Shown here piece by piece: positions 43,930 to 56,639 of a stretch of 64,000 nucleotides of DNA. The notes under the pieces were generated by a model. The model searched no databases, was not told the DNA's origin, and saw nothing but the letters and a program-made list of their open reading frames with translations. Location of the stretch: positions 320,741 through 384,740 of the forward strand of contig NW_022098031.1 in assembly GCF_002288925.2 (NCBI RefSeq). Reading direction: 5' to 3'. How positions within the stretch are numbered: the first letter of the stretch is position 1; the number at the start of each line of letters is the position of its first letter. Position numbers and translations under genes: made by a program. This stretch comes from Delphinapterus leucas (taxonomy: Eukaryota; Chordata; Mammalia; Artiodactyla; Monodontidae).

Positions 43930-46080
43930 TACTGGGCTCTTCCAGGTGAGTACACACTTGGAAGCAAAACAAAAACAAAAATAGTAGAAGACAGAAAACT
44001 GCCCTCCAAGATATTAGTGAATTGGGGAAGAACTATGACCAAATTGACTCCAGAGAACCTGTTCAGCTCCTTCTGTTTTACTACTCACACCATACCCCCT
44101 TCCAACAGTCAGGCCTGATCCAAATCTGGTCACATCAGTATCTATCAGAATAAGATCAGGGTGTGGGGGGGCGGGGTTTAATGTGGTGAATCACACTGCA
44201 ATCTGACTCTGCCTTTGGCTCTGAGCGATGCCCCAGGCATGGAGAACGTGTAAAGCCAATTCATTTCAGATTTGAAAATATCATCAATATTATATTCACT
44301 AAACATCCTCATTTTTATCACAGTGCTTTTACTGACAGATATGAAAAGGCAAATTATCCTAATCAGAACCAAATTTTTAAAAGAGTCAATGAAAAAAAGT
44401 TAAAGTGCCTTGGAGTACCAAAGATATCTTGTTCTGTGTTGACAGCAAATGAAACAGTCATTTAGAAAAACTAACAGTGTGTGGATTAAGTGGTCAACAA
44501 GACTTAATGCACAGTGGATTTGAGTCTTTCATTGGCATGTAGGAGGGCAGTTATTGAGTCTCAGCACATGGAAAGTTAAAAAGTCTCCCTCTGAACTTTT
44601 CGCGCATGCTAATGCAGAGGATGACTCTCCAAAAGCTAGGCAGTCATTTAGCTGACACCTACAAACTGATGGAAAAAAGGAAAAGGTAGCCACAATTTAT
44701 TTAGTGCTTTTGGTGGCTACTCATCCCTGTTGCCCTCACATATCCAGCTGGAGTATTTCACCAGGGCATCAACCCCTGCCCTTATTTACACTCTTCAGTT
44801 ATGTTCAGGTCATTCTGCAGCATTTACTGGGACATAGACATGGAGGCTCCATGGCTGTGGTTATAGTTTATCAGTTCAGGAGAGTAGTGTGTATATTCCC
44901 ATAAGACAAGTAAACACAAACTCATAAAAGGTTAAAAGTGCATATTTACAGAATCCCTTTCTACAGGCAAATCTAAGAGATGGAGAATTCTGTGCTGTAA
45001 CCATATTCGAATTATACATGCACAACCTCTTTGATAAAATAAAAAGGATAGAACAGAAAGGACAAAGAAAGAAAGTAAACAAAGGATTCTATCATCTTGC
45101 CTCTGATATTTTTTAAAGCTTTTTATATGGTAAGATCAGCAAAGAAAAGATAATGTCAATACTGGGAGGAGATGAAGGGAAGAACCAAATGCTGGAACAC
45201 AGGTTGAGAGCCTCTGTGGCATACCCCCTTAGGCTAGGACATAAATTAATCCATTCCCCAAGGGTTGCTTCGCAAGAGCAGACTGTCTATTAAGGCAAGG
45301 CTGAGAGACTGTCTTATTTATTGTGTGGGTTTTTGTTGTTTCTTTTTGTAAGTAAAGCATAATGGACTTTTTTTCTCCTATATTTTCATTTGCACCAAGG
45401 TTATAAAAGTGATCTGAATTGTATATTAGCCATTTTACATCCTCATGAAATCTCTCAATATGACGCTTTTGAAAGTGAATGATTATGCGAGGTATGTTTA
45501 GAATAGCAAAGTTGTACTGGGAAATGTGAATTGCATTTTTGACATTTATCCATAAATTAATTACTCAAGTATTCATGCATAACGGGAAATTGTTGAATTT
45601 TTTTCATATGTTAATTATTGACCAAGATCTTATTAATATTTAGATATACATCATTCCGGCATTATTTTCTTATATGGAGTATATCTCCAGAAATAAAATA
45701 TGAGTCTCTAGGGTAATTGAAAAGCCACTACATTTTACAATTATCAGATAAAGTCTAAGGTGATAAATATTGCTTTTAAAACAACCTGGGAAACTATAAT
45801 TTCTAAAAATAAATTGTAAACTAAGCATGATTTTATTTTGCAGGGCTTTGAAGCTATAAATCAATTTATGCTTGCCTCTCTATTCATTTAACATATGGTT
45901 CCCTCGCTTTCCTATTTACAAGGAACTCATTCAAGTATCCCAGGAAGTGATAATAATAACCCCTCTGTATCTCACAGTGGCTACTATGAAGATAAATGGA
46001 ATAATATATGTGAGCATGCTTTGGGATACTTGAATGAGTATATATACTGATTTGAAAGAATACATAAATTAAAAAGTGGC
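43930..46080. other. No recognised gene or repeat
   Basis: About 2.1 kb without a supported gene. A G-rich run (GTGGGGGGGCGGGG) lies near 44162-44175. A possible short MIR piece lies at 45950-46010. Short frames (44178-44372, 44704-44904, 44876-45082, 45670-45864) lack recognisable features. Confidence 0.4.
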
Positions 46081-46082
46081 TA

Positions 46083-46286
46083 TGGGCTTCCCTGGTGGCG
46101 CAGTGGTTGAGAGTCCGCCTGCCGATGCAGGGGACACGGGTTCGTGCCCCGGTCCGGGAAGATCCCACATGACGTGGAGTGGCTGGGCCTGTGAGCCATG
46201 GCCGCTGAGCCTGCGCATCCGAAGCCTGTGCTCCGCAACCGGGGAGGCCACAACAGTGAGAGGCCCACGTACCGCAAAAAAAAAAA
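46083..46286 (+). mobile_element. CHR-type SINE, about 200-bp form
   Basis: Complete copy with a perfect 12-bp TSD (AAAAAGTGGCTA at 46071-46082 and 46287-46298). The 170-codon minus frame over 45884-46396 is opened by this SINE and is not a gene. Confidence 0.95.
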
Positions 46287-46299
46287 AAAAAGTGGCTAA

Positions 46300-48155
46300 T
46301 ATTGATTTTTATTGAGGAACTATAGAATGAACATTTAATAAGATTTTTATACTTTAATTCAGATAAAATTTCATAAATATATTCAATGTATTTCAATAAA
46401 AGAATCAGTGATTTAACACATCCTCTGATTCAGGTGATTCAGAATAAATGCTATTGATTTCCTCTTGACTTTGTTATTTCTGATCACTCTAGTGAGTCCT
46501 CATGTGCCAGCACTCACTAGCACATTTTCTGGTCTGTTGAGCCTCGATTCAGAAACACACCCATATCCTCCTGCCCTGTGTTACAACTCTAAACAGTTAA
46601 GTCAGAGGCTATCTAGAGTTAACAAATTATATTCTTCACATTAAATTTTAAAAGCCATTGTGTTATCTTCAATCTTAATTATGCTATTTTTAATCCACCA
46701 TTTTACTCATAAATAGAGAAGAGTAATGATGTAAGTTATCAGAAAAAACAGATAATCCATTGATCTTTCCAGCAGAATAAACAGTTGTGTGCAATGGGAC
46801 AGTTGTGAGGATTGTAAAAATGTGGCTGTAACTGGGTTGAATTTATTCTTCTATGGCTTTAGTATATTATTGGAGGGGAGTCCCAGCTGGGCTCTCCACG
46901 CCCCCTCCCAGTGAAATTTTGGCTATTCATGGTTTCAAGGTCATCAACGGTCAGAAAATGAATGCAGATTAATATAGGGAATTGAATTTAATTCTCATTA
47001 CTCTGGAGAAATAGCACTGGGAATGGATGCTATACTTGCTTGTCTAATAGATCCTTCTTCTGTGTCCCCAAGGCACCTTGCCTACAAAAATATTTTCACT
47101 TGGACAAATAAATAAGACAGACTATGGCATATATCCTTTAAAAGACCAAAGCATGGACTGTGCACTTTAACCCTCAGCATCTAGAGTAGTGGCTGGGATG
47201 GAGTGAATGTAGTATAAAATATATGAAGAATGAATAAAAAAAAATTCATTAGCCATTTTAGATCTCAATTTGGAAAAATGTTACTCTTTTATTCTGACAT
47301 CAGATAAAATTAGAAAAAGAGGCTTGGGAAAGGAACTTGGGAGAAAGTGATGGAATTCAAGTCGTCCTTTAAAACATAGATTGCTTTCTTGGGGAAGGGG
47401 AAATACCTTATTAGGCTATTCAGTTACACATATATAAAGCAAGAACTCTGCCTCCTGTTTTTTGTTCTTGAGGGAAACTGGTGCAATTATTTGGACCTTT
47501 TTAATCAGAACTCTCCTTGTTCTTTCCTTTGCCCAAAATGTCTTTCTCTCTTTCTGTTTTGTTTTGAATACTTTTACAGCAAGATGCCCTGCACTGGCAA
47601 AGTATTTGCCTTTGTAAAGATTGTGTGTTCTTCTTTGGGAAGTTACTTATGAAATAAAAAGAGCTGAGTCTTGGTCTTATAAGATGATGAAATCTGACCT
47701 TTAACTGTGAATTAAATGATGGGCCATTTGTAGGGAATCTATATATCGCAAACACTGGTCAGGCCCCAGGAAAGGCTACTTCACATCACTTGCCCTGTGT
47801 CTTCAAAACAAAGGCAACTGCTGTTAGTAGGTGTGGAGGTTTATGTGTTGTACTGCTGCTGAAGTTTGAGACAGACTACACTTCCAAGCACAGGGATGAT
47901 TCAAGTGGGAAAAGATAGAAGGCAACTAACTTGTTGAATTCACTCTCTTAGGTATGCAGTAGAATCTTGCCTAACAAAGTACCATTTCCCAGTCATACTG
48001 AATGTCCATTTTCTTGCTTCCTGTTCCAATTCATAGTTTCTGAGGTACTTTCATATTGTGCAATAGTTGTGACAGTCACTAATGGAGGCTGAAAAACATT
48101 TTACAATATAAAACAATTCATATTTCTCTTAAATTTGAGTATAGGTCAGTCTATA
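46300..48155. other. No recognised gene
   Basis: Unassigned. A weak L2 3'-end-like piece may lie at about 47170-47240 ('CTCAGCATCTAGAGTAGTGG'). The frames at 47389-47652 (plus) and 47501-47755 (minus) overlap each other and have no recognisable protein features. Confidence 0.4.
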
Positions 48156-48159
48156 CCTA

Positions 48160-48455
48160 CACTGTCAATATGGTAGCCACTAGCCAAAGTGGCCATTGAA
48201 CACTTGAAATGAGGCTGTTCCCAAATGCTATAGGTGTAAACACTGGATTTCAAAGAGTTGACAAAATAATGTATTATATCGTAATAATCTTTTATATTGA
48301 TTATTTGTTGAAATAACATTGTTTTGGGTATGTTAGTTAAAACATTATTAAAATTAATTTCATCTTTTATTTTTACTTTTTAAATTGTGACAAGTAGAAA
48401 ATTTGTAATGACATATGTGCTCACATTATATTTCTATTGGACAGTGCTGGTCTAG
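48160..48455. mobile_element. hAT-like non-autonomous DNA transposon
   Basis: One end reads 'CACTGTCAATATGGTAGCCA' and 'CTAGCC', the other 'TTTCTATTGGACAGTGCTGG', imperfect terminal inverted repeats of a common mammalian type. The AT-rich middle ('AAAATTAATTTCATCTTTTA') matches the order in the copy at 27540. Confidence 0.7.
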
Positions 48456-48459
48456 ACCT

Positions 48460-48765
48460 AATATGTGTGAAGTGTAATACCAAACCCTCACATAGGCACC
48501 TAGTAGGACACTAAACTCTAGAAAGCAGAATAGTAGTATTTGCTACAACTACTAGTGTAAAAATGTTTAGTAAGATTTAATAGAAATTTCAAAAAGTGGT
48601 TAAAATTTTCTATTTTATTTAGTTAAAAGACTAAAAATAAAATACATTATTGAAATTAGTAATTTCAAGGGTGAGTTCATGAAATAGCCCTAAATGTGTT
48701 GCTAAAGAAGAAATATGTACATTCAACAATTATGGCCAAACACCCAGAATAATTATTCATGCTAT
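48460..48765. other. No recognised gene or repeat
   Basis: Short AT-rich spacer between a DNA transposon and a SINE. Confidence 0.4.
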
Positions 48766-48892
48766 GGGGAATTCCCTGGTGGTCCAGTGGTTAGGACTCT
48801 GTGCTATCACTGCCGAGGGCCTGGTTTCAATTCCTGGTTGGGGAACTAAAATCCCACAAGCTGCATAATGTGGCCAAAAAAAAAAAAAAAAA
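48766..48892 (+). mobile_element. Short (about 125 bp) tRNA-derived SINE
   Basis: GGGGAATTCCCTGGTGGTCC head, 'GGGAACTAAAATCCCACAAG', 'ATGTGGCC' and an A tail. Same short form as at 17230. The TSD is poorly preserved (AATTATTCATGCTAT against AATTTATCTGTGCTAT). Confidence 0.9.
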
Positions 48893-48899
48893 ATTTATC

Positions 48900-51800
48900 T
48901 GTGCTATATATTCTACTTTGAACTGCCAAAAAAAAAAAAAAAGCCTTCAGCTATATCAATATAGTGGAAAATTTTTTTAAGATATTTGGTGGAATAAATA
49001 CCAAATCCCACCTTATCACCATTCTCAGACTCACTGTGGAAATGTCTACTACATGCTTTTAAAACAAGATACACTAGAGGAGTTAAGGAAAACAACAAGG
49101 TTCTCAAATAAAACCTGAATGATGAAACCACATCCTAAACAGAAGGAATGCTGAGTAAAGGGAAGGCTTGAAGGTCTTGCTCTGTTTGGGGAAAGATTTG
49201 TGGAATCTCTGTATTTCACATGTTATCCAAATATTATACCAAACCATTATCTTGTTAAATAAAGTTAATTAGTCCATACATTGCCCCAGAAAGCCCAAAT
49301 TCTTAAGAATTTGTCTTAAGCACAGAATTTTCTATCTTCTTTGACCAATTCCATAATAGGTCTGAGAATCTCATGGGATGTGTATGAGTATGGAATTGTA
49401 TCTTTGAAATAGTATAAAATTTTTATACTGTTGTGATGGGAATTTGAGGTTTCAATGTTTATTAATATTTTTAGAATCTGTCTAATTTTATATAGTTGAT
49501 GCTCAAAATTGTGTGTATATGCTGCACAAAATTAATTGCAGGAAATGTTCATCATGTATTAAAAATCTCCATTTGGCTTGGTATAAATAATTGGATAAAG
49601 TATCAAAAATATTAAAACAATCTTTAAATAACCAACAATAAAATAGCAAACTATGGTCTTTGACAGAAAATGAAATCAATTTTGAATTTGTGCTATCTGC
49701 TGTTGTTTGAACTTTTGCTTGACATTGATAATGTTAACAAATACTTATAAAGATAAACAAAACTAATTTAGATACTTTAATTTTTGACAGTTTAAAATAC
49801 ACTATTTCAAAATTTAGAGAAAATGATTTTTCTAATTTAAAAAACTTTGTGTAAAATATGCAACAAAATTGAATTTCTAATAAAATGAAGAAATTAAGAA
49901 AATTTAAAATATTTGCATAACTATTATAAGGGAGAAGATTCGTAGACAAATAATACTGAAACTAAGTTCTATAGATACTGTTTTCTGGCTATTATAAATT
50001 CAAGGTATGGTCTTGATGGAATAGAGCTGAGCAAACTGTGCAAGGCATATATCACTACCTTACATTTTCCTTATAATATCCTAGCAATGAAACAACTCAA
50101 AGAAACACGTATGGTTATAGATAGTGCAGTATGAAATGGGAAAAGTCTTGATATAAGTAATATAAAATTATATTAATATAATTAAATTAAGTATTTTTGA
50201 AATACTTTCTGTGAAATGTTAATTTTTCAAGTCTTACCCCCATTACAAATATTTGAACATGAAACTTTATAGACTAATTCCAAGTACTGCATTATAACTT
50301 TATAAACAGTTCCAGACAAATTTTTCCAAATTGAAGTTTTTAAAGCAAATCAACATATTTTAAGCACTGTAATATTCAGCAAAGGTCTAATATGGCATTA
50401 TTGTCAATAGAATACAAATTATGTGAAAACCTTGATTATAACAGTGTAATGAGTAATTTTGCTGAGGCCTAAAAAATTAAATTATATGAAATAAATATAT
50501 AATTTAGAATTTGCTTTGCTTTATTACTCATCCAAATACTTTCCTCTTTTCAACAGACTAATGAGTATGTGCCGTAATATTTGAATTTGTTCATTTTTGG
50601 AATTTTGCTGACCTTCGGTAATAAACGTTACCAAAGCCTAATAGATATTTTTCAATGTGTTTATTATGAAGTGATATTTGTCAAAGTAGAAGGGAAGAAT
50701 ATATTTCATTTAATAGCCTGTAGTCATAATTTATAAGTTTCAAATATTTAGGCTTATTGTATAGGGACCTACATTTGTAACGTTTTCCAAGTTCAGACTT
50801 GCTCTGAAGGAAGTAGACCTTTCTATTTTTACTAACCTTGTGAAGAAGCCAATCAGAGTATCAAAGTATAATTTTCTAAAAGTTAAAAATATAACTCACA
50901 GAAACATAAAGTAAGCTCAAGTCAAAAACATTAGTGAAGGATTAAGCCAAATGTTAAGCTGGTTCAATGGAATATAAGAAAGAACAAAGTATGTACTACA
51001 GAGAGAAAAAAAAAAAATGCTGAAATGACATTGCTAAATTAAATACAAAACTGTTTAGTAGACTCCAGGACCATAAAATGTAACCTTTTGGGTTACCTTT
51101 TCTATCAGACAGAAATCATTTGTATCTCAAACGGACAAAAATCATTTACAGTTTAACAATCTTCTAAAGGTTAACATTTAACTACATGGAGTGTGGAACT
51201 TTGTCAGTAGTAAATAGTTAATCAGACAAAACCGAATCCTCTTAGAGAATTAGATAAGCCTTGAGCAGACCTGTTAAATGGTACTAAAGTATGTCATGGA
51301 AAGGACGTGCAGTCATCCTTTTGCATCCCAAGTTTTGGATACTTTTTCTTAGTAAGGGAAAAGAAACAAAAGCTGGGAAATTCAGTCTTGAGAGGGACTT
51401 CTTCTCTAACTGGAGCTTGGGCAGTGAGCCAGGAGGCTGATGAATAGAGATAGACTCAAAAACATGCCATGTGGTAAGAGGAAATTGGCCCCGGCCATTT
51501 AGAGGCAGGTCTGAAACCAGGCCAGGAGGTGCCCTGTGACTGCGACTCTTCAGGGATGGGCCTGGACTGGCACACTCCAAAAGCAACCTTATTTTGTTGT
51601 AATTATAATTTATTCTGTATTTTCAAATCCTTTTTTTATCTTCAGGCTTCAGTAAAATCCAGCCAAGTGGTAGCTTCACATTTAGCTGTGTTGTGGGAAC
51701 TTAAAGAGAGGGTCTCTTTGTTGTTTGGGTGAGGTATTCATATTAGGCATAGAGAAAATGGGGAAGGCCAGTGTTTTTCCTCATGCTGAAGCCAGAACAG

Positions 51801-52045
51801 TGATAGTAGCAGTGGCTCAAGGGAATGTGACCAGAAAGAGAAATTACTCACCATTGAAATTGTTGGTTATACAAAAAGGAGGAGCTATGTTGATCAAATG
51901 TGGCCAATACCAGTAGCAAGAGAAGATCAGGCCATATGAAATACCTGGGCAGGTATGTATCAGAAATACTTGGAAGGGGGTCTTGGAAAAAATTAGCTTT
52001 TTCCTTTGGACAAATGAAACAGGTTCCAGAGCACCTGTGCTTGTT
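48900..52045. other. No recognised gene; long AT-rich stretch
   Basis: About 3.1 kb of mainly AT-rich DNA with A runs at 48928-48941 and 51004-51017. The only less AT-rich part is 51290-51600, where the minus strand is open for 100 codons (51284-51586). I recognise no domain there, and there is no repeat family I can name. Confidence 0.45.
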
Positions 52046-52049
52046 GAAT

Positions 52050-52260
52050 TGTAGTACAGTGATTACAGGTATCAACTCTAGAGTTATATTGCCTGGGTTC
52101 AAATCCTAATTCCACCTCTTAATAGCTATATCAAGTTGATATTATCTAGCTTCTTTATGTCTCAGTTTCCTCATCAGTGAAATAGGTATAAAGCATACCT
52201 ACCACACAGGATTGTTATGAGAACTAAATTAATATCTTTCTATCTGAAAATAGTTAAAAT
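52050..52260 (+). mobile_element. MIR SINE, most of its length
   Basis: Forward MIR: 'AGTACAGTGATTACAGGTAT', 'GCCTGGGTTCAAATCCTAAT', 'TTTATGTCTCAGTTTCCTCA' and 'CACAGGATTGTTATGAGAAC'. Confidence 0.85.
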
Positions 52261-52439
52261 GGTACCCATCATATTGTATGTATTTTGGTAATTTTTTCCT
52301 GGAATAAGCTCTATTCTTGCCTTCCTTCATTCACTTTTGAACTGTAGAAGTAGTATCCTGCAAACCGATATATTTCCCTTTTTAGTTGTGTACAGAATTT
52401 TGGAAAGCAAGAGGAAGAGAGATGCCATCTTTCCTTGCC

Positions 52440-52735
52440 TTTGGAGATGCCTTCAGCAGAAGTAGTAGCAGTAGTGTCACATAGTCTCTTCTGTGGGAGT
52501 GGGAGTGTGGCTCCCAGGTTCCCACTCATCTGCAATAACAGCAGGGACATAGCCTCCATCAGAGTAGTGGCAAGGCTGGGCTTCAGGGCAGGAATGGTGC
52601 CAGCTCTGGATCAATGGATAAAGCACTGTACTCTTTGGTTCACCCAGCTTTTCCAACAATTTTGTAACTAATTCTGCATTAAATCCCTTTACACTTGAAA
52701 TATCTAGAGTGGTTTCTGTATTTCTGACTGATGGA
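52440..52735 (+). mobile_element. Possible LTR-like ancient repeat
   Basis: The end 'TCTGCATTAAATCCCTTTAC' with 'GAGTGGTTTCTGTATTTCTG' then 'ACTGATGG' resembles the 3' end of several old LTR-type repeats. The upstream part is moderately GC-rich and unassigned. Low certainty. Confidence 0.35.
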
Positions 52736-52739
52736 CACA

Positions 52740-52850
52740 GCTATTATTGTGTCCATTATTATATTATATAATATATATTATATTATTTCCATTATTAATA
52801 TCAATTATAGTATTAATATTATTATTAATATCCTCTGGAATATTATCTAT
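52740..52850. repeat. AT-rich low-complexity tract
   Basis: Alternating ATTATTATATTAT-type sequence rich in ATTAAT and TATTAATA motifs. Confidence 0.85.
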
Positions 52851-52854
52851 GAAC

Positions 52855-53520
52855 CAAAAAGTCTAACAATATAACCTTCTTACCCACCTTTTCCAATCTA
52901 CTACTCTAGTCCTTTTTTCCACAGACTTCTTCCTTGAACCAGAGCATATATAGTGAATGATCAATAGTTATATGAACTGGTGTATCATTTAAATACATCA
53001 CTGTAGGTTTATATCTATCACTGATCAATGGCATAGTGGGTAGAGAGACTTCTTTCATTTGACGCCAGTCTAACAAAGATCATATTATTTTGGAGAATGA
53101 ACTTTGAACAATTAGAAACAATTAGTAAAATCAGTAACAGGAGAGTTCTTATGTCCCATATAAGGCATAGTGTGTGATTAACCTGTAATACTTTATCTTT
53201 CTCCAGCTCTCTACTGATTACCATGACTTGTAACAGTTTTAAGGAAGAAATATATACCACACAAGTAACCTTGTTTCACAGCTGGACTGCCTTGGTAACG
53301 GAAACTTTGATCAATGGATTTAGCATCCAAAATTATAAACTCATAGAAGGATTTGTGAATATGAGGGTTTAAAACTTGGGAATAATTCAAAAAACTGGTC
53401 TGGAAAAGACAGAATTGATATAGAGGGAGAGTACCTGGCTCAGCAATGAACTTAAAATGTTCTGAGAGATCAATCTGGCTCATATTTTTCCTTGGTTCTA
53501 ATTCTTCCCTTTCTTCTTCT
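52855..53520. other. No recognised gene or repeat
   Basis: Unassigned. The minus frames at 53018-53260 and 53211-53483 have no recognisable features. A pyrimidine run precedes the SINE at 53523. Confidence 0.4.
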
Positions 53521-53522
53521 TC

Positions 53523-53731
53523 TTTTTTTTTTTTTTTTTGTGGTCCGCGGGCCTCTCATTGTTGTGGCCTCTCCCGTTGCGGAGCACAGGCTCCAGACGC
53601 GCAGGCTCAGCGGCCATGGCTCACGGACCTAGCCGCTCCACGGCATGTGGGATCTTCTCGGACCAGGGCATGAACACGTGTCCCCTGCATTGGCAGGCGG
53701 ACTCTCAACCACTGCGCCACCAGGGAAGCCC
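53523..53731 (-). mobile_element. CHR-type SINE, about 200-bp form
   Basis: Minus-strand copy with a T tail at 53523-53539 and a GGGAAGCCCC end. No clear TSD; the left flank is a TTC-rich tract that hides the boundary. Confidence 0.92.
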
Positions 53732-53779
53732 CTGTACTCTTGATATGATATAATGAGAATGATACTTTGCCTCCCTGGT

Positions 53780-54432
53780 CTTTCTCCACAATATACATTA
53801 TCCCGGTCTAATTATGAGAAAAATATCAGACAAATCCCCATTGAGGGACATTTTACAAAATATCTGACCAATATGCCTCAAAACTGTCAAGGTCATCAAA
53901 AACAAGGAAAACCTGAGAAACTGTCACAGCCCAGAGTAGGCTAAGGAGACATAACTACTAAATGCATTGTGGTTTCCTGGATGGAATTCTGGGACAGAAA
54001 AAGGACATTAGGTAAAAAACTAAGGAAATCTTGGGCTTTCCTGGTGGTGCAGTGGTTGACAGTCCGCCTGCCGATGCAAGCGACACGGGTTCGTGCCCCG
54101 GTCTGGGAAGGTCCCACATGCCGCGGAGTGGCTGGGCCCGTGAGCCATGGCCACGGAGCTTGCGCGTCCGGAGCCTGTGCTCCGCAACGGGAGAGGCCAC
54201 AACAGTGAGAGGCCTACGTACCAGAAAAAAAAAAAAAAAAAAAAACAACTAAGGAAATCTTAAACTATAGACTTCAGTTAATGATAATGTTAGGATTTTA
54301 TTGCATATCACACTAACGTAAGCTATTAACAATTGCTTATATTGGAAACTAGGTTTGGGGTACATATGAACTCTGTGTTCTATTTTGTAATTCTTCTGTA
54401 AATCTAAAACTATTATAAAACAGAATATTAAA
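53780..54432 (+). mobile_element. Old LINE-1 3'-UTR fragment
   Basis: Forward L1M-type 3' end: 'GAGAAACTGTCACAGCCCAG', 'AGGAGACATAACTACTAAAT', 'GGACAGAAAAAGGACATTAG', then after the SINE 'TGTTCTATTTTGTAATTCTT' and 'CTGTAAATCTAAAACTATTA'. The pieces join exactly when the SINE at 54033-54246 and one TSD copy are removed. Confidence 0.75.
54033..54246 (+). mobile_element. CHR-type SINE, about 200-bp form
   Basis: Complete copy (GGGCTTTCCTGGTGGTGCAG head) with a perfect 15-bp TSD, AACTAAGGAAATCTT, at 54018-54032 and 54247-54261. Inserted in an old L1 3' UTR. Confidence 0.95.
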
Positions 54433-54439
54433 AGATTTG

Positions 54440-55595
54440 GTAGAACACTTGAAAAGTTATTATATTTGGATGACCATAAGTTACATATTTAGATGTAGAA
54501 ATTATTTTACTATATAGATCCAACAAAGCAGAATAAAATGAAGAAGGAGTTCTAAATATGTTTACTCTTTCATGATAATATACCATACTAAAATGTTTTG
54601 TTTGGAAATGTTTGCAGCTTTTGCCTATGTAACTAGTGGGCTTCAATCCTAAAAATGCTAGAGAAATAAGAAACTATATTTCAAGTGGAAAAGACAAAAA
54701 TCGCAGGAAATAAGAGTCATGCTCTGAAATATAATAAAGTCATTGAGGGGTTCTATATAATAGCAGTACAAAAAAGAGAGAAGGACACAGTTAAAGGGTA
54801 AAATCTACTGGGGACACATTTAATTCAAGTATTGTATTTTGGAAACTACCCAAAAGCAGTAAGAGAATTAGCCTAACGTCTGGGAAATCACAGTGAGCAA
54901 TACAATAGAATGGCAGTTCATTTGTATATTGGGAGGAAAAAAATCAGCATAATAAGGAAGAAAACAAGGTTTTCCTACATATAAAGGAAAAAAATAGTCT
55001 ACACCATAAACATGTTTCCCAAGTAAATAACTATCTCCCAGGTAGAAAATGTGTAGCTTATAAGGTGCAGCTTGAAATGCAAGGACAATTCTATGTCAAG
55101 AATACATCTAAAATTGACACACAGTTCATTGCAGAGATTGCTTTAAAAAGTTTAAGCAAAGAAATCCAAAGCTGTCATCTGAAGCATTTCAAATCTGTGA
55201 CAAAATGCTTAGTTATAAAATGATGGTTCTAAGCCAAATTAAGCCGCACTGGCAATCTTACAGAAAGAGAAACTGATATTTCGCAAGGGTTGTGTCACAT
55301 CATGTTGGAATAAGGTATCACTGATACCCTGGGTCTCTGATGCTAGAAGTGAAGTGATAGACCCTGATTTAATCCTCAGGAAATATCTTTTTCAGTCTAT
55401 TTGAAGATAAGGAAGCAATCTAATCATTTGGAAGACCTATGATAGTCCCTTCAAAAGACATATTATTAGGAATGTAGTTAACCACAAATCAGTGATTTCA
55501 AGGGCTTCCCCCAATATAATAGAAAAAAATAATTTAGAACCATCCTGCCTTTGCCTAGAAAATAACTTTTTTTGTTTGTTTGTTTGTTTTTGTTT
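54440..55595. other. No recognised gene or repeat
   Basis: A-rich DNA, perhaps including decayed LINE sequence, but no phrase is clear enough to assign. Confidence 0.4.
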
Positions 55596-55599
55596 TCAC

Positions 55600-55775
55600 T
55601 AATAATCTCCATTTATTGAGAGTTTATTCTGTGCCAGGCAGCACCAGGCTAAGTTACTGACCTTATTTCACAGATAAAGAGGCTTGGAGAGTGTGAAGAG
55701 TTTGCCCAAGATTAAGAGCTAGCAATTGGGGGAGCTGGGGTTTGAACTCAGGCGAACTTCAGAGGTAATAGATTC
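55600..55775 (-). mobile_element. MIR SINE, most of its length
   Basis: Reverse MIR: 'CCATTTATTGAGAGTTTATT', 'CTGTGCCAGGCAGCACCAGG', 'CAGATAAAGAGGCTTGGAGA' and 'GGGGTTTGAACTCAGGCGAA'. Confidence 0.85.
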
Positions 55776-55779
55776 ACGT

Positions 55780-56635
55780 GACAGAACATTAGAAAAGGTA
55801 CACAGGGGAATTCAATGAAAAGTCACCCTTTTCCCCACGTTCCCCAGCCACACATTTCCCTCCTCAGAGACATCTGCTTTTGCCGTGCTGTGGATCCTTC
55901 CAGAGAAATATTTATACCCCAACATATATGTATCACAATTTATTGACTAATCTGTCCCACTGATTTGAAATGTCACTTTTATGGTATAATAGCTTCTTAT
56001 ACGTATTAATATTACTCTTTTCAGAGCTGTCCTGACTCTTTTTTGCCTATCTTTTATGTTTGCCATTTCTCTAAAATTCTTTTTATCTTCTTTTTGATTA
56101 AAAAAAATTTTTCCTTTTCTTGTTTCTTTCTCTTAAGGCATTATCCATTATGTTCATTCACTCGTATTATTTTATTTAATTTATTTAATTAATTAATTTA
56201 GAAAATAACTTTTTAAAATAGATAGTCCTCAAGCAACTCAAGCAATTTAACTTTATCTATTCATGATGCTAGATCAGAGAATATGTGTTAAATAGAAAAA
56301 ATATTTATTAGTTTTTTGGTACTCTATGCTAATACTTAAATATAGAAAATCTATACAATGTGCTATTGTGAACTTAATTGTCAAAATAATTTTCAAAATC
56401 TGATTTTATTGATTAACTCCAAATTAAGTATGTAAATTCTACACATGCTTACTTTGGCCTGATGTCCATAGCTTGAACATTTTTTTTAAAAGCAACTAAT
56501 AATTCTTTCAATGAAGAGTAAAACACTAAAGGTGAAACAGACAGACTGATTCCTGTGATTGTTGGATAGTTATGTTGTTTAACTTCTTGGCTAAAGGAAT
56601 TAATTTTGCTTATTCCATTATAGCCTTAGCACAGA
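55780..56635. other. No recognised gene; ATTTA-rich tract
   Basis: Unassigned apart from a low-complexity TTTATTTAATTAATTAA tract at about 56170-56202. Confidence 0.4.
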
Positions 56636-56639
56636 TCAT

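Noticed and set aside
45884..46396. 170-codon minus-strand frame
   Set aside because: Its middle third is a CHR SINE translation, and the flanking parts are low-complexity AT-rich codons.
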